Assembly (NCBI RefSeq): GCF_020829645.1
Contig: NZ_JAIVFS010000015.1
Location: 62,001-126,000, forward strand
Direction: 5' to 3'
Origin: Nostoc mirabile CHAB5784
GTDB taxonomy: Bacteria > Cyanobacteriota > Cyanobacteriia > Cyanobacteriales > Nostocaceae
DNA length: 64,000 bases
In this document: in pieces, positions 17,287 through 25,445 of the stretch
How positions within the stretch are numbered: position 1 is the stretch's first letter
How the letters are laid out: each line of letters opens with the position of its first letter
Made by a program: the position numbers and the translations under genes
The notes under the pieces: generated by a model
What the model was told of the DNA's origin: nothing
Seen by the model: only the letters and a program-made list of their open reading frames with translations
The model's database searches: none

Positions 17287-17883
17287 ATATTTAGGAAAAC
17301 AGACATTATATAATTAACAACGACTTTATTAAAATTTTAAATTAACACAATTGATTATCAATATCTACCAAGAGAGAGTAAAAAATTAAATAAATCTATC
17401 TCAAGATAGACAAAAAATTTCAGTAGACCGAAAACTTTTGGAAGTTGACGGAAGAATAAGGGTTTCAGGCGACGTTTCTAGGACTGACGAGAGCGATCGC
17501 TTGCCTGGACAGGAGAACGGATCTACAGCCCTATTGCTCAAAAAGCAGATGATACAGGCATTCTGGCGGATTGTATCCCATCGGTCAAATGAACGGATGG
17601 TAAGCCTTCTAGAAATCTTTTCGGTTTACTGAAGTTGTTGAAGGTGTTTATCTTCCACCTGATTAATATCAAGAATTTATAACTCACCAAACTATAATTA
17701 ATCCTAATGTATACTCTCCTGGTTGGTGAAAATTTTGGGATTAAAAAGTATCACAGGCTACAAAAATTTTGATAATCGCTCTTTTGGAAAAAACTTTTTG
17801 GTTTACTGAGATTAAAACTTCAAGTTTAAAGTGAGTAAAATGTAAGGACGTGATATACTACACCTCTGACTTACCCTGGTTTT
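17287..17883. other. Intergenic region upstream of der
   Basis: About 600 bp, AT-rich except for a short GC-richer stretch at 17440-17600 that is open for 64 codons but resembles no protein I know. It presumably contains divergent promoters for the membrane protein and der. No hairpin or RNA gene was recognised. Confidence 0.5.
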
Positions 17884-19254
17884 ATGGCACTGCCAATTGT
17901 TGCAATTATCGGACGCCCGAATGTGGGCAAATCCACCCTGGTTAATCGACTCGCCGGGGAACAAACGGCGATTGTCCATGATGAACCGGGAGTGACACGC
18001 GATCGCACTTATCTACCAGCTTTCTGGAATGGTCGCGAATTTTTAGTAGTAGACACTGGTGGTTTAGTTTTTAATGATGATACCGAATTTTTACCACTAA
18101 TTCGCCAACAGGCAATGACAGCCCTTGCAGAAGCCTGTGGCGCTATTTTTGTCGTAGATGGTCAAACAGGCCCCACATCGGCAGATTTAGAAATCGCCGA
18201 ATGGATGCGCCAACAACCCGTACCCGTTCTACTAGCTGTAAATAAATGTGAATCCCCAGAACAAGGCTTAATGCAAGCTGCCGAGTTTTGGGAATTGGGA
18301 TTGGGCGAACCTTACCCCATCTCCGCAATTCATGGAAGTGGTACAGGAGAATTACTCGACGAGTTAGTTAATCACATACCTGCTATTGAAGACATCCCAG
18401 ACACCAATGAAATCAAAGTAGCAATTGTGGGACGCCCGAATGTCGGCAAATCGAGCTTACTCAATTCTTTTGTCGGGGAAGAGAGGGCAATTGTCAGCCC
18501 CATTTCTGGCACAACCCGCGATGCTATTGATACCGTCATTGAACGAGAAGGACAAACCTACCGTTTGATTGACACCGCAGGCATTCGCAAAAAGAAACAC
18601 ATAGAATACGGCACAGAATTCTTTAGTATTAACCGTGCTTTCAAAGCGATTCGCCGCGCTGACGTGGTTTTATTAGTAATAGATGCCGTAGATGGAGTCA
18701 CTGAGCAAGACCAAAAATTAGCTGGGCGGATTATCGAAGAAGGTCGAGCTTGCATCATCGTCGTTAACAAGTGGGATGCTGTTGAAAAAGACTCTTACAC
18801 AATCTACGACTACGAAAAAACTCTGCAATCACGGTTACATTTTACCGAGTGGGCAGAAACAATTTTTGTGAGTGCCTTGTCAGGACAACGGGTAGAAAAG
18901 GTTCTAGAGTTGGTGAAAACGGCGGCTGAATCACACAAACGCCGTGTCAGTACATCAGTTATTAACGAAGTCTTAACAGATGCCGTCAGTTGGCATTCAC
19001 CGCCAGCATCCCGTGGTGGGCGTCAGGGCAAGATTTATTATGGTACACAAGTAAGTAGCCAACCACCAACGATCGCTCTATTTGTCAATGATTCCAAACG
19101 CTTCAACGACAACTACCGCCGCTACATTGAACGCCAATTCCGGCAACAGCTAGGATTTAAAGGCACGCCAATTATTTTGCTGTGGCGGAGCAAAAAAGTC
19201 CGTGATGCCGAAATTGGTAATGTTAATAGAGCAACTCGCGTCAAAATAAGTTAG
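17884..19254 (+). CDS. der: Ribosome-assembly GTPase Der (EngA)
   Basis: Der has two consecutive GTPase domains and a KH-like C-terminal domain and is required for maturation of the 50S ribosomal subunit. The 456-aa length is normal. G-domain 1: [22 protein letters not shown] in place of NKxD. G-domain 2 from about residue 176: [45 protein letters not shown]. The KH-like end contains [22 protein letters not shown] and the conserved tail [11 protein letters not shown]. Start ATG 17884 gives the canonical [17 protein letters not shown]. The downstream EcfT gene follows after 79 bp containing a palindromic repeat pair. Confidence 0.98.
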   Translation: MALPIVAIIGRPNVGKSTLVNRLAGEQTAIVHDEPGVTRDRTYLPAFWNGREFLVVDTGGLVFNDDTEFLPLIRQQAMTALAEACGAIFVVDGQTGPTSADLEIAEWMRQQPVPVLLAVNKCESPEQGLMQAAEFWELGLGEPYPISAIHGSGTGELLDELVNHIPAIEDIPDTNEIKVAIVGRPNVGKSSLLNSFVGEERAIVSPISGTTRDAIDTVIEREGQTYRLIDTAGIRKKKHIEYGTEFFSINRAFKAIRRADVVLLVIDAVDGVTEQDQKLAGRIIEEGRACIIVVNKWDAVEKDSYTIYDYEKTLQSRLHFTEWAETIFVSALSGQRVEKVLELVKTAAESHKRRVSTSVINEVLTDAVSWHSPPASRGGRQGKIYYGTQVSSQPPTIALFVNDSKRFNDNYRRYIERQFRQQLGFKGTPIILLWRSKKVRDAEIGNVNRATRVKIS

Positions 19255-19318
19255 GAGACGCGATGAATCGCGTCTCCTAACTCTTGTACAGACGCGATGA
19301 ATCGCGTCTCTACTCCTC
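19255..19318. repeat. Two tandem palindromic repeats (variant of the 2964 family)
   Basis: GAGACGCGATGAATCGCGTCTC occurs twice within 64 bp, separated by CTAACTCTTGTAC, the same linker type as in the 2964-3090 block. It separates der and the EcfT gene. Confidence 0.85.
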
Positions 19319-19333
19319 ACTCCTAACTTTCAA

Positions 19334-20251
19334 ATGGATTTATTGCGATCGCTGCCACTTGGACTTTATTTAGAACAACCCCAAACTTGGCTGCATAAAA
19401 TCGATCCGCGAGTCAAGTTCGCCTGGTTGATGAGCTTTTTAACAAGCTATGTTTTAGCTAACAACTTTTGGCGGCTGCTGCTGGTAGTAATATTGATTCT
19501 TGCCACCTTGATTGCTAGGATTCCCCGCCGAGTATGGCAGCAGCAAATGGGTTGGCTGTTAATGCTATCGTTTTTTATCTTAGCGATCGGAGCCATCAGT
19601 CCTGATGCAATGGGTGTAGATTATCAGCCACGCCTCCCAGCTAATGAACAAATATTAACCCAGCAAGCAAACTCCAAAAATATTGTTCAAGAGCCAGCCA
19701 GTAATAAGAAATACAGCTATGTGCTATTTCACAAAGGCCCAGTCAAAGTAACTCGCCGTTCCTTGGATTTGGCTGTACGTCTGAGTACAATTATATTTAC
19801 CGTAATTTACAGCACCAACCTGTATCTGCTGACAACCGCACCAGAAGAAATCACATCTGGCATAGAAAGCCTAATGCAACCCCTGCGACGCTTCAAGTGG
19901 CCTGTTACCGAAATTGCTTTAACTTTAACCTTATCCTTGCGCTTTATTCCCCTGGTTTTAGAAGAAGTGCAAAACTTATTTCGCTCCGTGATGACAAGGG
20001 CAATTAATTGGAAAAAGCTAGGATTGAAAGGAGGATTCAAAGTTTGGATGACAGTCGCAGAGAGACTGTTAGAAAATCTGCTCTTACGAGCCGATCAAAT
20101 GGCGAATGCAATGATGGTGCGGGGTTTTACCAGTCCTAACGAGCATCGAGTGCAGTGGTATGACTTACGATTTAAAGGGCGTGACTGGCTTGCTATTGCA
20201 ACTTTAATTTTATTCTGGGGAATACGGCTAGCTATAGGAACTCAGGTCTAA
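19334..20251 (+). CDS. Energy-coupling-factor transporter transmembrane protein (EcfT/CbiQ family)
   Basis: A 305-aa integral membrane protein of the CbiQ/EcfT family, the coupling subunit that links ATPases to substrate-binding S components in vitamin or metal uptake. It opens MDLLRSLPLGLYLEQ and LHKIDPRVKFAWLMSFLTSY, the family start, then shows hydrophobic helices, a coupling-helix region (VRLSTIIFTVIYSTNLYLLTT), LTLSLRFIPLVLEEVQNL, and the cytoplasmic motif ADQMANAMMVRGFT containing the Arg-Gly signature. A cytoplasmic loop of about 50 residues (120-170) is longer than usual. No ATPase or S subunit is adjacent, as in group II ECF systems with dispersed parts. Start ATG 19334. Confidence 0.9.
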   Translation: MDLLRSLPLGLYLEQPQTWLHKIDPRVKFAWLMSFLTSYVLANNFWRLLLVVILILATLIARIPRRVWQQQMGWLLMLSFFILAIGAISPDAMGVDYQPRLPANEQILTQQANSKNIVQEPASNKKYSYVLFHKGPVKVTRRSLDLAVRLSTIIFTVIYSTNLYLLTTAPEEITSGIESLMQPLRRFKWPVTEIALTLTLSLRFIPLVLEEVQNLFRSVMTRAINWKKLGLKGGFKVWMTVAERLLENLLLRADQMANAMMVRGFTSPNEHRVQWYDLRFKGRDWLAIATLILFWGIRLAIGTQV

Positions 20252-20368
20252 TTTTGCACCGAGAAAGTGGTAAGAGGTAATAGCATTTTGTCAGTGGTTA
20301 GTAGTCGTAGTTATTTCTACTCACTGCTAAAAACTGTTAACTAATTATTGACAACGCTTTTAAACAGT

Positions 20369-21907
20369 ATGATCAAGGCTTGGTATTGGCGATCGCTACC
20401 CTTAGAAAAACGCACAGGTTCGGAAGTTTTTGCTACTCTTTTTCACGCCACCTCCGCATCGGGAATTGCTACCCTACTGGAAAGTCCCTACCCAACGCCA
20501 ATCGATCATCCCCAACTCAGCCGGCATTCTATCTGTGCAGGTGCTCCTCGCATAGTCGATGGCATCCCCCAAATGTGGACACCAGAAGTAGGAGAGGTTT
20601 TTCCCTTCTTAGAAAAGTTGTTACAGCAAGGGGTAGGGAGAGATGAGGGGGATGAGGTAGTGTTCTCTTCCCCTGCTCCCCCTGCTCCCCCACCTCCCCA
20701 CCTCCCCTTCACTGGCGGTTGGTTGGGTTGGCTAGGCTACGATGTAGGATGGGAAATTGAACAGTTACCCCGTAATAAAATTGATCCCCTACCATTTCCT
20801 ATAGCTTTTTGGTATGAACCAGATTGTTTTGCCGTTTTAGATCACGTACAACAGATTCTTTGGCTAGCCGCCAGTGATGCAAGTGGACTCGATGAATTAC
20901 AGGAAAAGTTAGTAAAGAAAGACGCAGGGCAAGAATTCTCCGTGTCTCCCTGTCCCCGCGTCCCTGTATCTTCTTCACCTCCTCTGTTTTTGACATCGCA
21001 AGCAGATTATGAAACAGCTGTAAACCAGGCGAAAAAATATATTCAAGCTGGAGACATCTTTCAGGCAAATCTTTCATTGCGATTTCAAGCGTCTACATCG
21101 GCTTCTGGTTGGGAAATTTACCAAGCCTTGCAAAAAATCAATCCTTCTCCTTTTGCCAGCTATTGGCAAACGCCTTGGGGGGAAGTGATTAGTTGTTCGC
21201 CGGAACGGTTAGTAATGTTGCAAAATCGGCAAGCCGAAACCAGACCGATCGCTGGGACGCGATCGCGTGGTGCCACTCCAGAACAAGATATGCAACTGGC
21301 ACAAGATTTACTCAGCAATACCAAAGAACGTGCAGAACACATCATGCTGGTGGACTTGGAACGCAATGATTTAGGGCGAGTTTGTGAATGGGGAACGGTT
21401 ACAGTTGACGAATTGCTGACAATTGAGCGATATAGCCATGTGATGCATCTTGTCAGCAACATCAAAGGTACTTTAAAAGGCGAATGCACCACCATTGATT
21501 TGATCCGCGCCACGTTTCCAGGTGGCACAATCACAGGTTGTCCCAAAGTCCGTTGCATGGAAATTATTGAAGAATTAGAACCCGTGCGGCGCAGCTTGTT
21601 CTACGGTTCCTGCGGCTATTTAGATTGGCGTGGTCATTTAGATTTAGATATCTTAATCCGCACCCTGCTACTAGCTCCTGTGTCTCAAGAAACAGGGGGA
21701 GCAGGGGAGGCAGGGGAGGCAGGGGGAGTAAATTCTTCTTTATTTCCCCACTCAAGACTCATCCCCCAGCACTCAGTACTCAACATTGTCTGGGGACAAG
21801 TTGGCGCGGGAATTGTCGCAGACAGCGATCCTGAGAAAGAATGGTATGAATCTCTGCACAAAGCTCAGGCACAACTTGCAGCCCTGAAAATGCTAAATAA
21901 TCAATAG
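20369..21907 (+). CDS. Anthranilate synthase component I family enzyme (TrpE/PabB-like)
   Basis: A 512-aa chorismate-utilising enzyme. The C-terminal catalytic domain has SCSPERLV, the PIAGTRSRG motif, LVDLERNDLGRVC, YSHVMHLVSNI, FPGGTITGCPKVR and VGAGIVADSDPEKEWYE. The Ala in PIAGT is typical of anthranilate synthases, where classical PabB has Lys (PIKGT), but PIAGT-type aminodeoxychorismate synthases also exist. The N-terminal region (GWLGWLGYDVGWEIEQL) looks PabB-like, so the product, anthranilate or aminodeoxychorismate, is undecided. ATG 20369 is preferred over TTG 20348. Unusual: three low-complexity insertions, at about residues 91-113, 185-207 and 437-467, encoded by minisatellite-like DNA. 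They interrupt the family fold only at loops and keep frame. Confidence 0.88.
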   Translation: MIKAWYWRSLPLEKRTGSEVFATLFHATSASGIATLLESPYPTPIDHPQLSRHSICAGAPRIVDGIPQMWTPEVGEVFPFLEKLLQQGVGRDEGDEVVFSSPAPPAPPPPHLPFTGGWLGWLGYDVGWEIEQLPRNKIDPLPFPIAFWYEPDCFAVLDHVQQILWLAASDASGLDELQEKLVKKDAGQEFSVSPCPRVPVSSSPPLFLTSQADYETAVNQAKKYIQAGDIFQANLSLRFQASTSASGWEIYQALQKINPSPFASYWQTPWGEVISCSPERLVMLQNRQAETRPIAGTRSRGATPEQDMQLAQDLLSNTKERAEHIMLVDLERNDLGRVCEWGTVTVDELLTIERYSHVMHLVSNIKGTLKGECTTIDLIRATFPGGTITGCPKVRCMEIIEELEPVRRSLFYGSCGYLDWRGHLDLDILIRTLLLAPVSQETGGAGEAGEAGGVNSSLFPHSRLIPQHSVLNIVWGQVGAGIVADSDPEKEWYESLHKAQAQLAALKMLNNQ

Positions 21908-22020
21908 GGAGTAGGGAGTAGGGAGTAGGGAGTAGGGAGTAGGTTATTAGTTATTCTTTCTCCCCCTGCTCCCCCTGCTCCCTCATCTCCCCACTCCCCA
22001 CTCCCCACTCCCCACTCCCT
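21906..22020. repeat. Minisatellite hairpin after the TrpE/PabB gene
   Basis: GGGAGTA units (about five) are followed after 25 bp by CCCCCTGCT and CCCCACT units, giving a long imperfect inverted repeat. It begins at the stop codon of the preceding gene and may terminate its transcript. Confidence 0.75.
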
Positions 22021-22439
22021 AATTTTGTGCCATTCAGCCACAGTTGTGGCAGTATGGAAAGAAGTTGAAAAGTTAGCTGTTGCCGTTGGGAATTTCAAAG
22101 GGTGTTTTCCCTTGACACGCTAAACTTTCAATAAGACGGTCAGGACTGTTTTATGCCTTGTGCCCGCCAGGTTGGTGTATTTGAGTCACCAAAGCATAAG
22201 GCGAAATCTATCGACAAGCCTCTACTCTTCGAGTCTACACTTCGCGTTTCATGTTGTACCATTTCGCTTCACTACCACTAGCTTCATCTGCCCATTAGAA
22301 ACTAGATCAAGGTCTTCGCAATCGCAGTTTTGCATTTTAAGGAAATATTCTGGCGAATGTTGGTATTATCGTCAGAATGTTTGGAATTCACTGCGAAAAG
22401 ATATATATACTCCACCTGTGACTACACCTTGACTTTTAA
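22021..22439. other. Upstream region of pipX
   Basis: A 419-bp non-coding stretch. The 90-codon open frame at 22160-22432 has no protein-like composition. TTGACA at about 22114 is a possible -35 box but a matching -10 is not convincing. No NtcA consensus GTA-N8-TAC was found by eye. Confidence 0.4.
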
Positions 22440-22718
22440 ATGAATCCAGAAAACGCAGAAACTTACATAAACCATCCAACTTGGGGTTTACTCTACAAAA
22501 TCTGTATGGTTGATGAGAACCAGGATTTGTTCACCACACTTTATGCCCAGCGCTTGTTTTTTTTGGTTGCAAATGACGTTAAAGGTGTTAAATTCCAGTC
22601 TCTAGGACGTACTGAGGCTAGAATGATGTTGGAAAATCGCTTACGTACCCTGCGGCGCAGTGGACAATCTCAGGAGTACGATCAGCTTCAGAGTGTTTTC
22701 CAACGCACCTTCCAATGA
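22440..22718 (+). CDS. pipX: NtcA coactivator PipX
   Basis: PipX is a small Tudor-like-domain protein that binds either the PII signal protein or 2-oxoglutarate-loaded NtcA, tying nitrogen status to transcription. The 92-aa sequence shows the conserved TYINHPTWGLLYKICMVDEN, LFTTLYAQRLFFLV and GRTEARMMLENRLRTLRR, matching family length and order. It overlaps pipY by 4 bp (ATGA at 22715), indicating translational coupling, which is the standard cyanobacterial arrangement. Start ATG 22440; no strong Shine-Dalgarno. Confidence 0.97.
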   Translation: MNPENAETYINHPTWGLLYKICMVDENQDLFTTLYAQRLFFLVANDVKGVKFQSLGRTEARMMLENRLRTLRRSGQSQEYDQLQSVFQRTFQ

Positions 22719-23383
22719 GCAGTTCGATTTCCGAACGTATTGTTTCCATTTGTTCCTCCTTGCCAACTTCAGTCAAATTGATTGCTGTTAGCAAGCAAGT
22801 TTCTGCCCAGGCCATTCGGTCTGCCTATGCCGCAGGAATTCGTGATTTTGCGGAGAGTCGTATCCAAGAAGCCGCCAGCAAACAAGCCGAGTTGCAAGAC
22901 TTACCGGATATTACCTGGCATTTTATTGGACATTTGCAAAGCAATAAAGCCAAAAAAGCCGTTGAACAATTCCCTTGGATTCACTCCGTCGATAACTTGA
23001 AGCTGGCACAGCGCTTAGATCAATTGGCGCAACAGCTAGGAGTGAGTCCCCAAGTTTGCCTGCAAGTGAAAATTCTCCCCGATCCCAACAAGTCTGGTTG
23101 GAGTGTGCCAGAACTTTTGGCTGATTTATCCACACTCGATCAATACAAAAATTTACAAATTCAAGGTTTGATGACAATTCCGCCTTCAGGATTAAATGAT
23201 CCGGAAATTTTGAATGTATTTAATCTCAATCGTGAGCTAGCAAAGAAAATAAAAGAGCAAAACTGGTCGCACATTAAAATGCAGCACCTGTCTATGGGTA
23301 TGTCAGGCGACTACGAACTGGCAGTGCAAGCAGGCGCAACGATGGTACGATTAGGAACAATTTTGTTTGGCGATCGCTCTTAG
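22715..23383 (+). CDS. pipY: PLP homeostasis protein PipY (YggS/PLPBP family)
   Basis: PipY is a pyridoxal-phosphate-binding, non-enzymatic homeostasis protein with an alanine-racemase-like barrel. The 222-aa sequence carries the PLP lysine in LIAVSKQVSAQAIRSAYAAG, then FAESRIQEA, WHFIGHLQSNKAKKAV, IHSVDNLKLA, LQVKILPDPNKSGW, GLMTIPPSG and SMGMSGDYELAVQAGATMVRLGT with the phosphate-binding end. It is translationally coupled to pipX, with which it is functionally linked in cyanobacteria. Confidence 0.97.
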   Translation: MSSSISERIVSICSSLPTSVKLIAVSKQVSAQAIRSAYAAGIRDFAESRIQEAASKQAELQDLPDITWHFIGHLQSNKAKKAVEQFPWIHSVDNLKLAQRLDQLAQQLGVSPQVCLQVKILPDPNKSGWSVPELLADLSTLDQYKNLQIQGLMTIPPSGLNDPEILNVFNLNRELAKKIKEQNWSHIKMQHLSMGMSGDYELAVQAGATMVRLGTILFGDRS

Positions 23384-23747
23384 CCTTTGATCATCAGCCT
23401 TACAGGTCAGTATTAATAGAGATCAGGATTTGATGACAAGAATCTTGTAACAAACTGGTGCAATTATAAACAAAGGATATAGTATTGACAAAAGCAATCG
23501 CTAAGGGAAAATGGGGTAAAAAGAGCTTTCCTTCGGACAAACCTTAGGATATAATCTTGACTCATTATTATGTTTAGGCGATGCACAGACCTTTGCAATA
23601 AGTGTCAGTTCATCGCCAAAACCAGTAGTATGGGTTACAAATAGCAATATACTTGCTGAAGTATCCACCGATGTAGCGATTGCTCCTACTCAATCAATCC
23701 TAAGCCAAGTCAATACAGGCTATTCGCACCAGGAGAGTACACAGACA
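23384..23747. other. Intergenic region upstream of sepF
   Basis: A 364-bp spacer with no ORF of substance. AGGAG at about 23731, 12-17 bp before ATG 23748, is the probable sepF ribosome site. No repeat family or RNA gene was recognised. Confidence 0.45.
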
Positions 23748-24350
23748 ATGAACAATATCTTTTCCAAACTCAGAGACTTTGTGGGTCTAAATGAGCAAGT
23801 GGAATACGAGTATTACGAAGAAGAACCAGATAGAGATAATAATTACCAAAATCTGTATCAGCAAGAAAATCCCCAACCACCGACATCACAGGAAAGCCCA
23901 GCCGCTCAAAATCGACGCTGGCGGGAACCAGTGCCTACAATGGGAGATGATATCGGAGCAGGTTCAAAGCCAATGGGGAATGTGATTGGTATGCCAGGAG
24001 CAATTAACGGAATTTCGGAAGTTTTAGTACTCGAACCACGCACCTTTGAAGAAATGCCCCAGGCAATTCAAGCGTTGCGAGAACGCAAGTCAGTGGTATT
24101 AAATCTGACAATCATGGATCCAGATCAAGCTCAACGAGCAGTAGATTTTGTTGCAGGTGGTACTTACGCACTAGATGGACATCAAGAGCGCATCGGTGAG
24201 AGCATCTTCTTGTTTACACCAAGCTGTGTCCAAGTTAGCACCCAAGGTGGCGTTCTTCATGAAGTACCACAACCGCCAGCACGTACCTCTCGTCCTACAG
24301 GTTCTCCAAATCAAACCTGGGGCAACGAAACTAACCGGATGGCACAATAA
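23748..24350 (+). CDS. sepF: Cell division protein SepF (Cdv2)
   Basis: SepF tethers and bundles FtsZ at the division site; it is called Cdv2 in cyanobacteria. The 200-aa product has an N-terminal amphipathic membrane-binding helix ([14 protein letters not shown]), an acidic, Gln/Pro-rich disordered linker (about 17-85), and the folded SepF domain: [63 protein letters not shown]-terminal Pro/Thr/Asn tail follows. It lies between pipY and proC, the conserved yggS-sepF-proC order found across bacteria with SepF. Confidence 0.97.
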   Translation: MNNIFSKLRDFVGLNEQVEYEYYEEEPDRDNNYQNLYQQENPQPPTSQESPAAQNRRWREPVPTMGDDIGAGSKPMGNVIGMPGAINGISEVLVLEPRTFEEMPQAIQALRERKSVVLNLTIMDPDQAQRAVDFVAGGTYALDGHQERIGESIFLFTPSCVQVSTQGGVLHEVPQPPARTSRPTGSPNQTWGNETNRMAQ

Positions 24351-24361
24351 AATTAAATTAG

Positions 24362-24455
24362 TTGTTAGTCCTTTGTCCTTTGTGATTAGTCCTAGGTTTT
24401 GATCATAGTGACAAATGACAAATGACAAACGACTAATGACAGATGACAAATGATC
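24362..24455. repeat. Heptanucleotide STRR block that reaches the proC start codon
   Basis: Iterated TTAGTCC/TTTGTCC units on the left are followed by five or more ACAAATG-type heptamers (GACAAATGACAAATGAC) ending 2 bp before ATG 24457. The repeat has replaced any recognisable ribosome site for proC. Confidence 0.8.
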
Positions 24456-24456
24456 A

Positions 24457-25275
24457 ATGACTATAAAATTTGGCTTAATTGGTGGTGGGGTAATGGGAGA
24501 AGCGCTCTTATCCCGCCTTATTGCGCTTGGAACTTATCAATCATCAGAAGTCATAGTTAGCGAACCGCTATCTTCACGCCTAGATTTTTTAAAACAGCAA
24601 TACGATGTTGCTGTGACGACAGATAATAGCGAGGTTTTCACCCAAGTAAAAGAAGTTGTCTTTTTGGCAGTAAAACCGCAGGTGTTCAGCGCGATCGCTC
24701 AAGAATTAGCAAATATTGATATTCTTAATAAAGAACACTCACCCCTAATCATTTCCATATTAGCGGGTGTGCCTTTAAGCCAGCTAGAAGCTGCATTTGT
24801 GCAATTGCCAGTTATTAGAGCAATGCCCAACACCCCAGCAACAGTGGGAGCGGGAATTACCGCCATTTGTTCAGGTGCATACACCAATGCCAAGCACCAC
24901 CAAATAGCACAGCAGATTTTTTCTGCTGTGGGGGAAGTCGTGGAAGTCTCAGAAGGGCTGATGGATGCAGTCACAGGGCTATCTGGTAGCGGCCCGGCTT
25001 ACGTGGCGCTCTTGGTAGAAGCACTTGCTGATGGCGGAGTATCCGCAGGTTTACCTAGAGCAATTGCCAATCAACTAGCCTTGCAAACCGTACTAGGAAC
25101 AGCGAAACTGTTACATGAAACCAAAATGCACCCAGCAGAACTCAAAGATCGCGTTACTAGTCCCGGTGGTACAACCATTGCGGGGATTGCCAAGCTAGAA
25201 CAAGCAGGATTTCGTTCAGCTTTAATTGAAGCAGTCAAAGCTGCCACAGAGCGCTCGCAAGAACTGGGAAAATAA
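24457..25275 (+). CDS. proC: Pyrroline-5-carboxylate reductase
   Basis: ProC reduces pyrroline-5-carboxylate to proline with NAD(P)H. The 272-aa protein has the Rossmann opening IKFGLIGGGVMGEALLSRLI, VFLAVKPQVF, ISILAGVPLSQLE, VIRAMPNTPATVGAGITAIC, DAVTGLSGSGPAYVALLVEALADGGV and the signature LKDRVTSPGGTTIAGIAKLE. Length and motifs are complete. ATG 24457 starts the conserved MTIKFGLIGGG; the region before it is purely heptameric repeat without a Shine-Dalgarno sequence. A G-rich minisatellite begins just after the stop codon. Confidence 0.97.
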   Translation: MTIKFGLIGGGVMGEALLSRLIALGTYQSSEVIVSEPLSSRLDFLKQQYDVAVTTDNSEVFTQVKEVVFLAVKPQVFSAIAQELANIDILNKEHSPLIISILAGVPLSQLEAAFVQLPVIRAMPNTPATVGAGITAICSGAYTNAKHHQIAQQIFSAVGEVVEVSEGLMDAVTGLSGSGPAYVALLVEALADGGVSAGLPRAIANQLALQTVLGTAKLLHETKMHPAELKDRVTSPGGTTIAGIAKLEQAGFRSALIEAVKAATERSQELGK

Positions 25276-25276
25276 G

Positions 25277-25385
25277 AGAGTAGGGAGTGGGGAATGGGGA
25301 GTGGGGAGTGGGGAAAATTCAATAAAATTTATTCTATTCCTAGTCCCCTACTCCCTATTCCCTACTCCCCACTCCCCTCTCCCCC
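25277..25385. repeat. Minisatellite hairpin between proC and the helicase
   Basis: AGTAGGGAGTGGGGAATGGG-type units on the left are mirrored by CCCCTACTCCCTATTCCC units on the right, separated by about 30 bp of AT-rich sequence. Same family as 3825-3944 and 21906-22020. Confidence 0.75.
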
Positions 25386-25445
25386 TAACGAAGTTGACAA
25401 AAGACTCGTTAGTATAGTAAACAATCTGGTTGCAAATGTGATTGA

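Noticed and set aside
17438..17632. 64-codon ORF upstream of der
   Set aside because: No start context, no family resemblance, and it contains a HIP1 site as in non-coding repeats.
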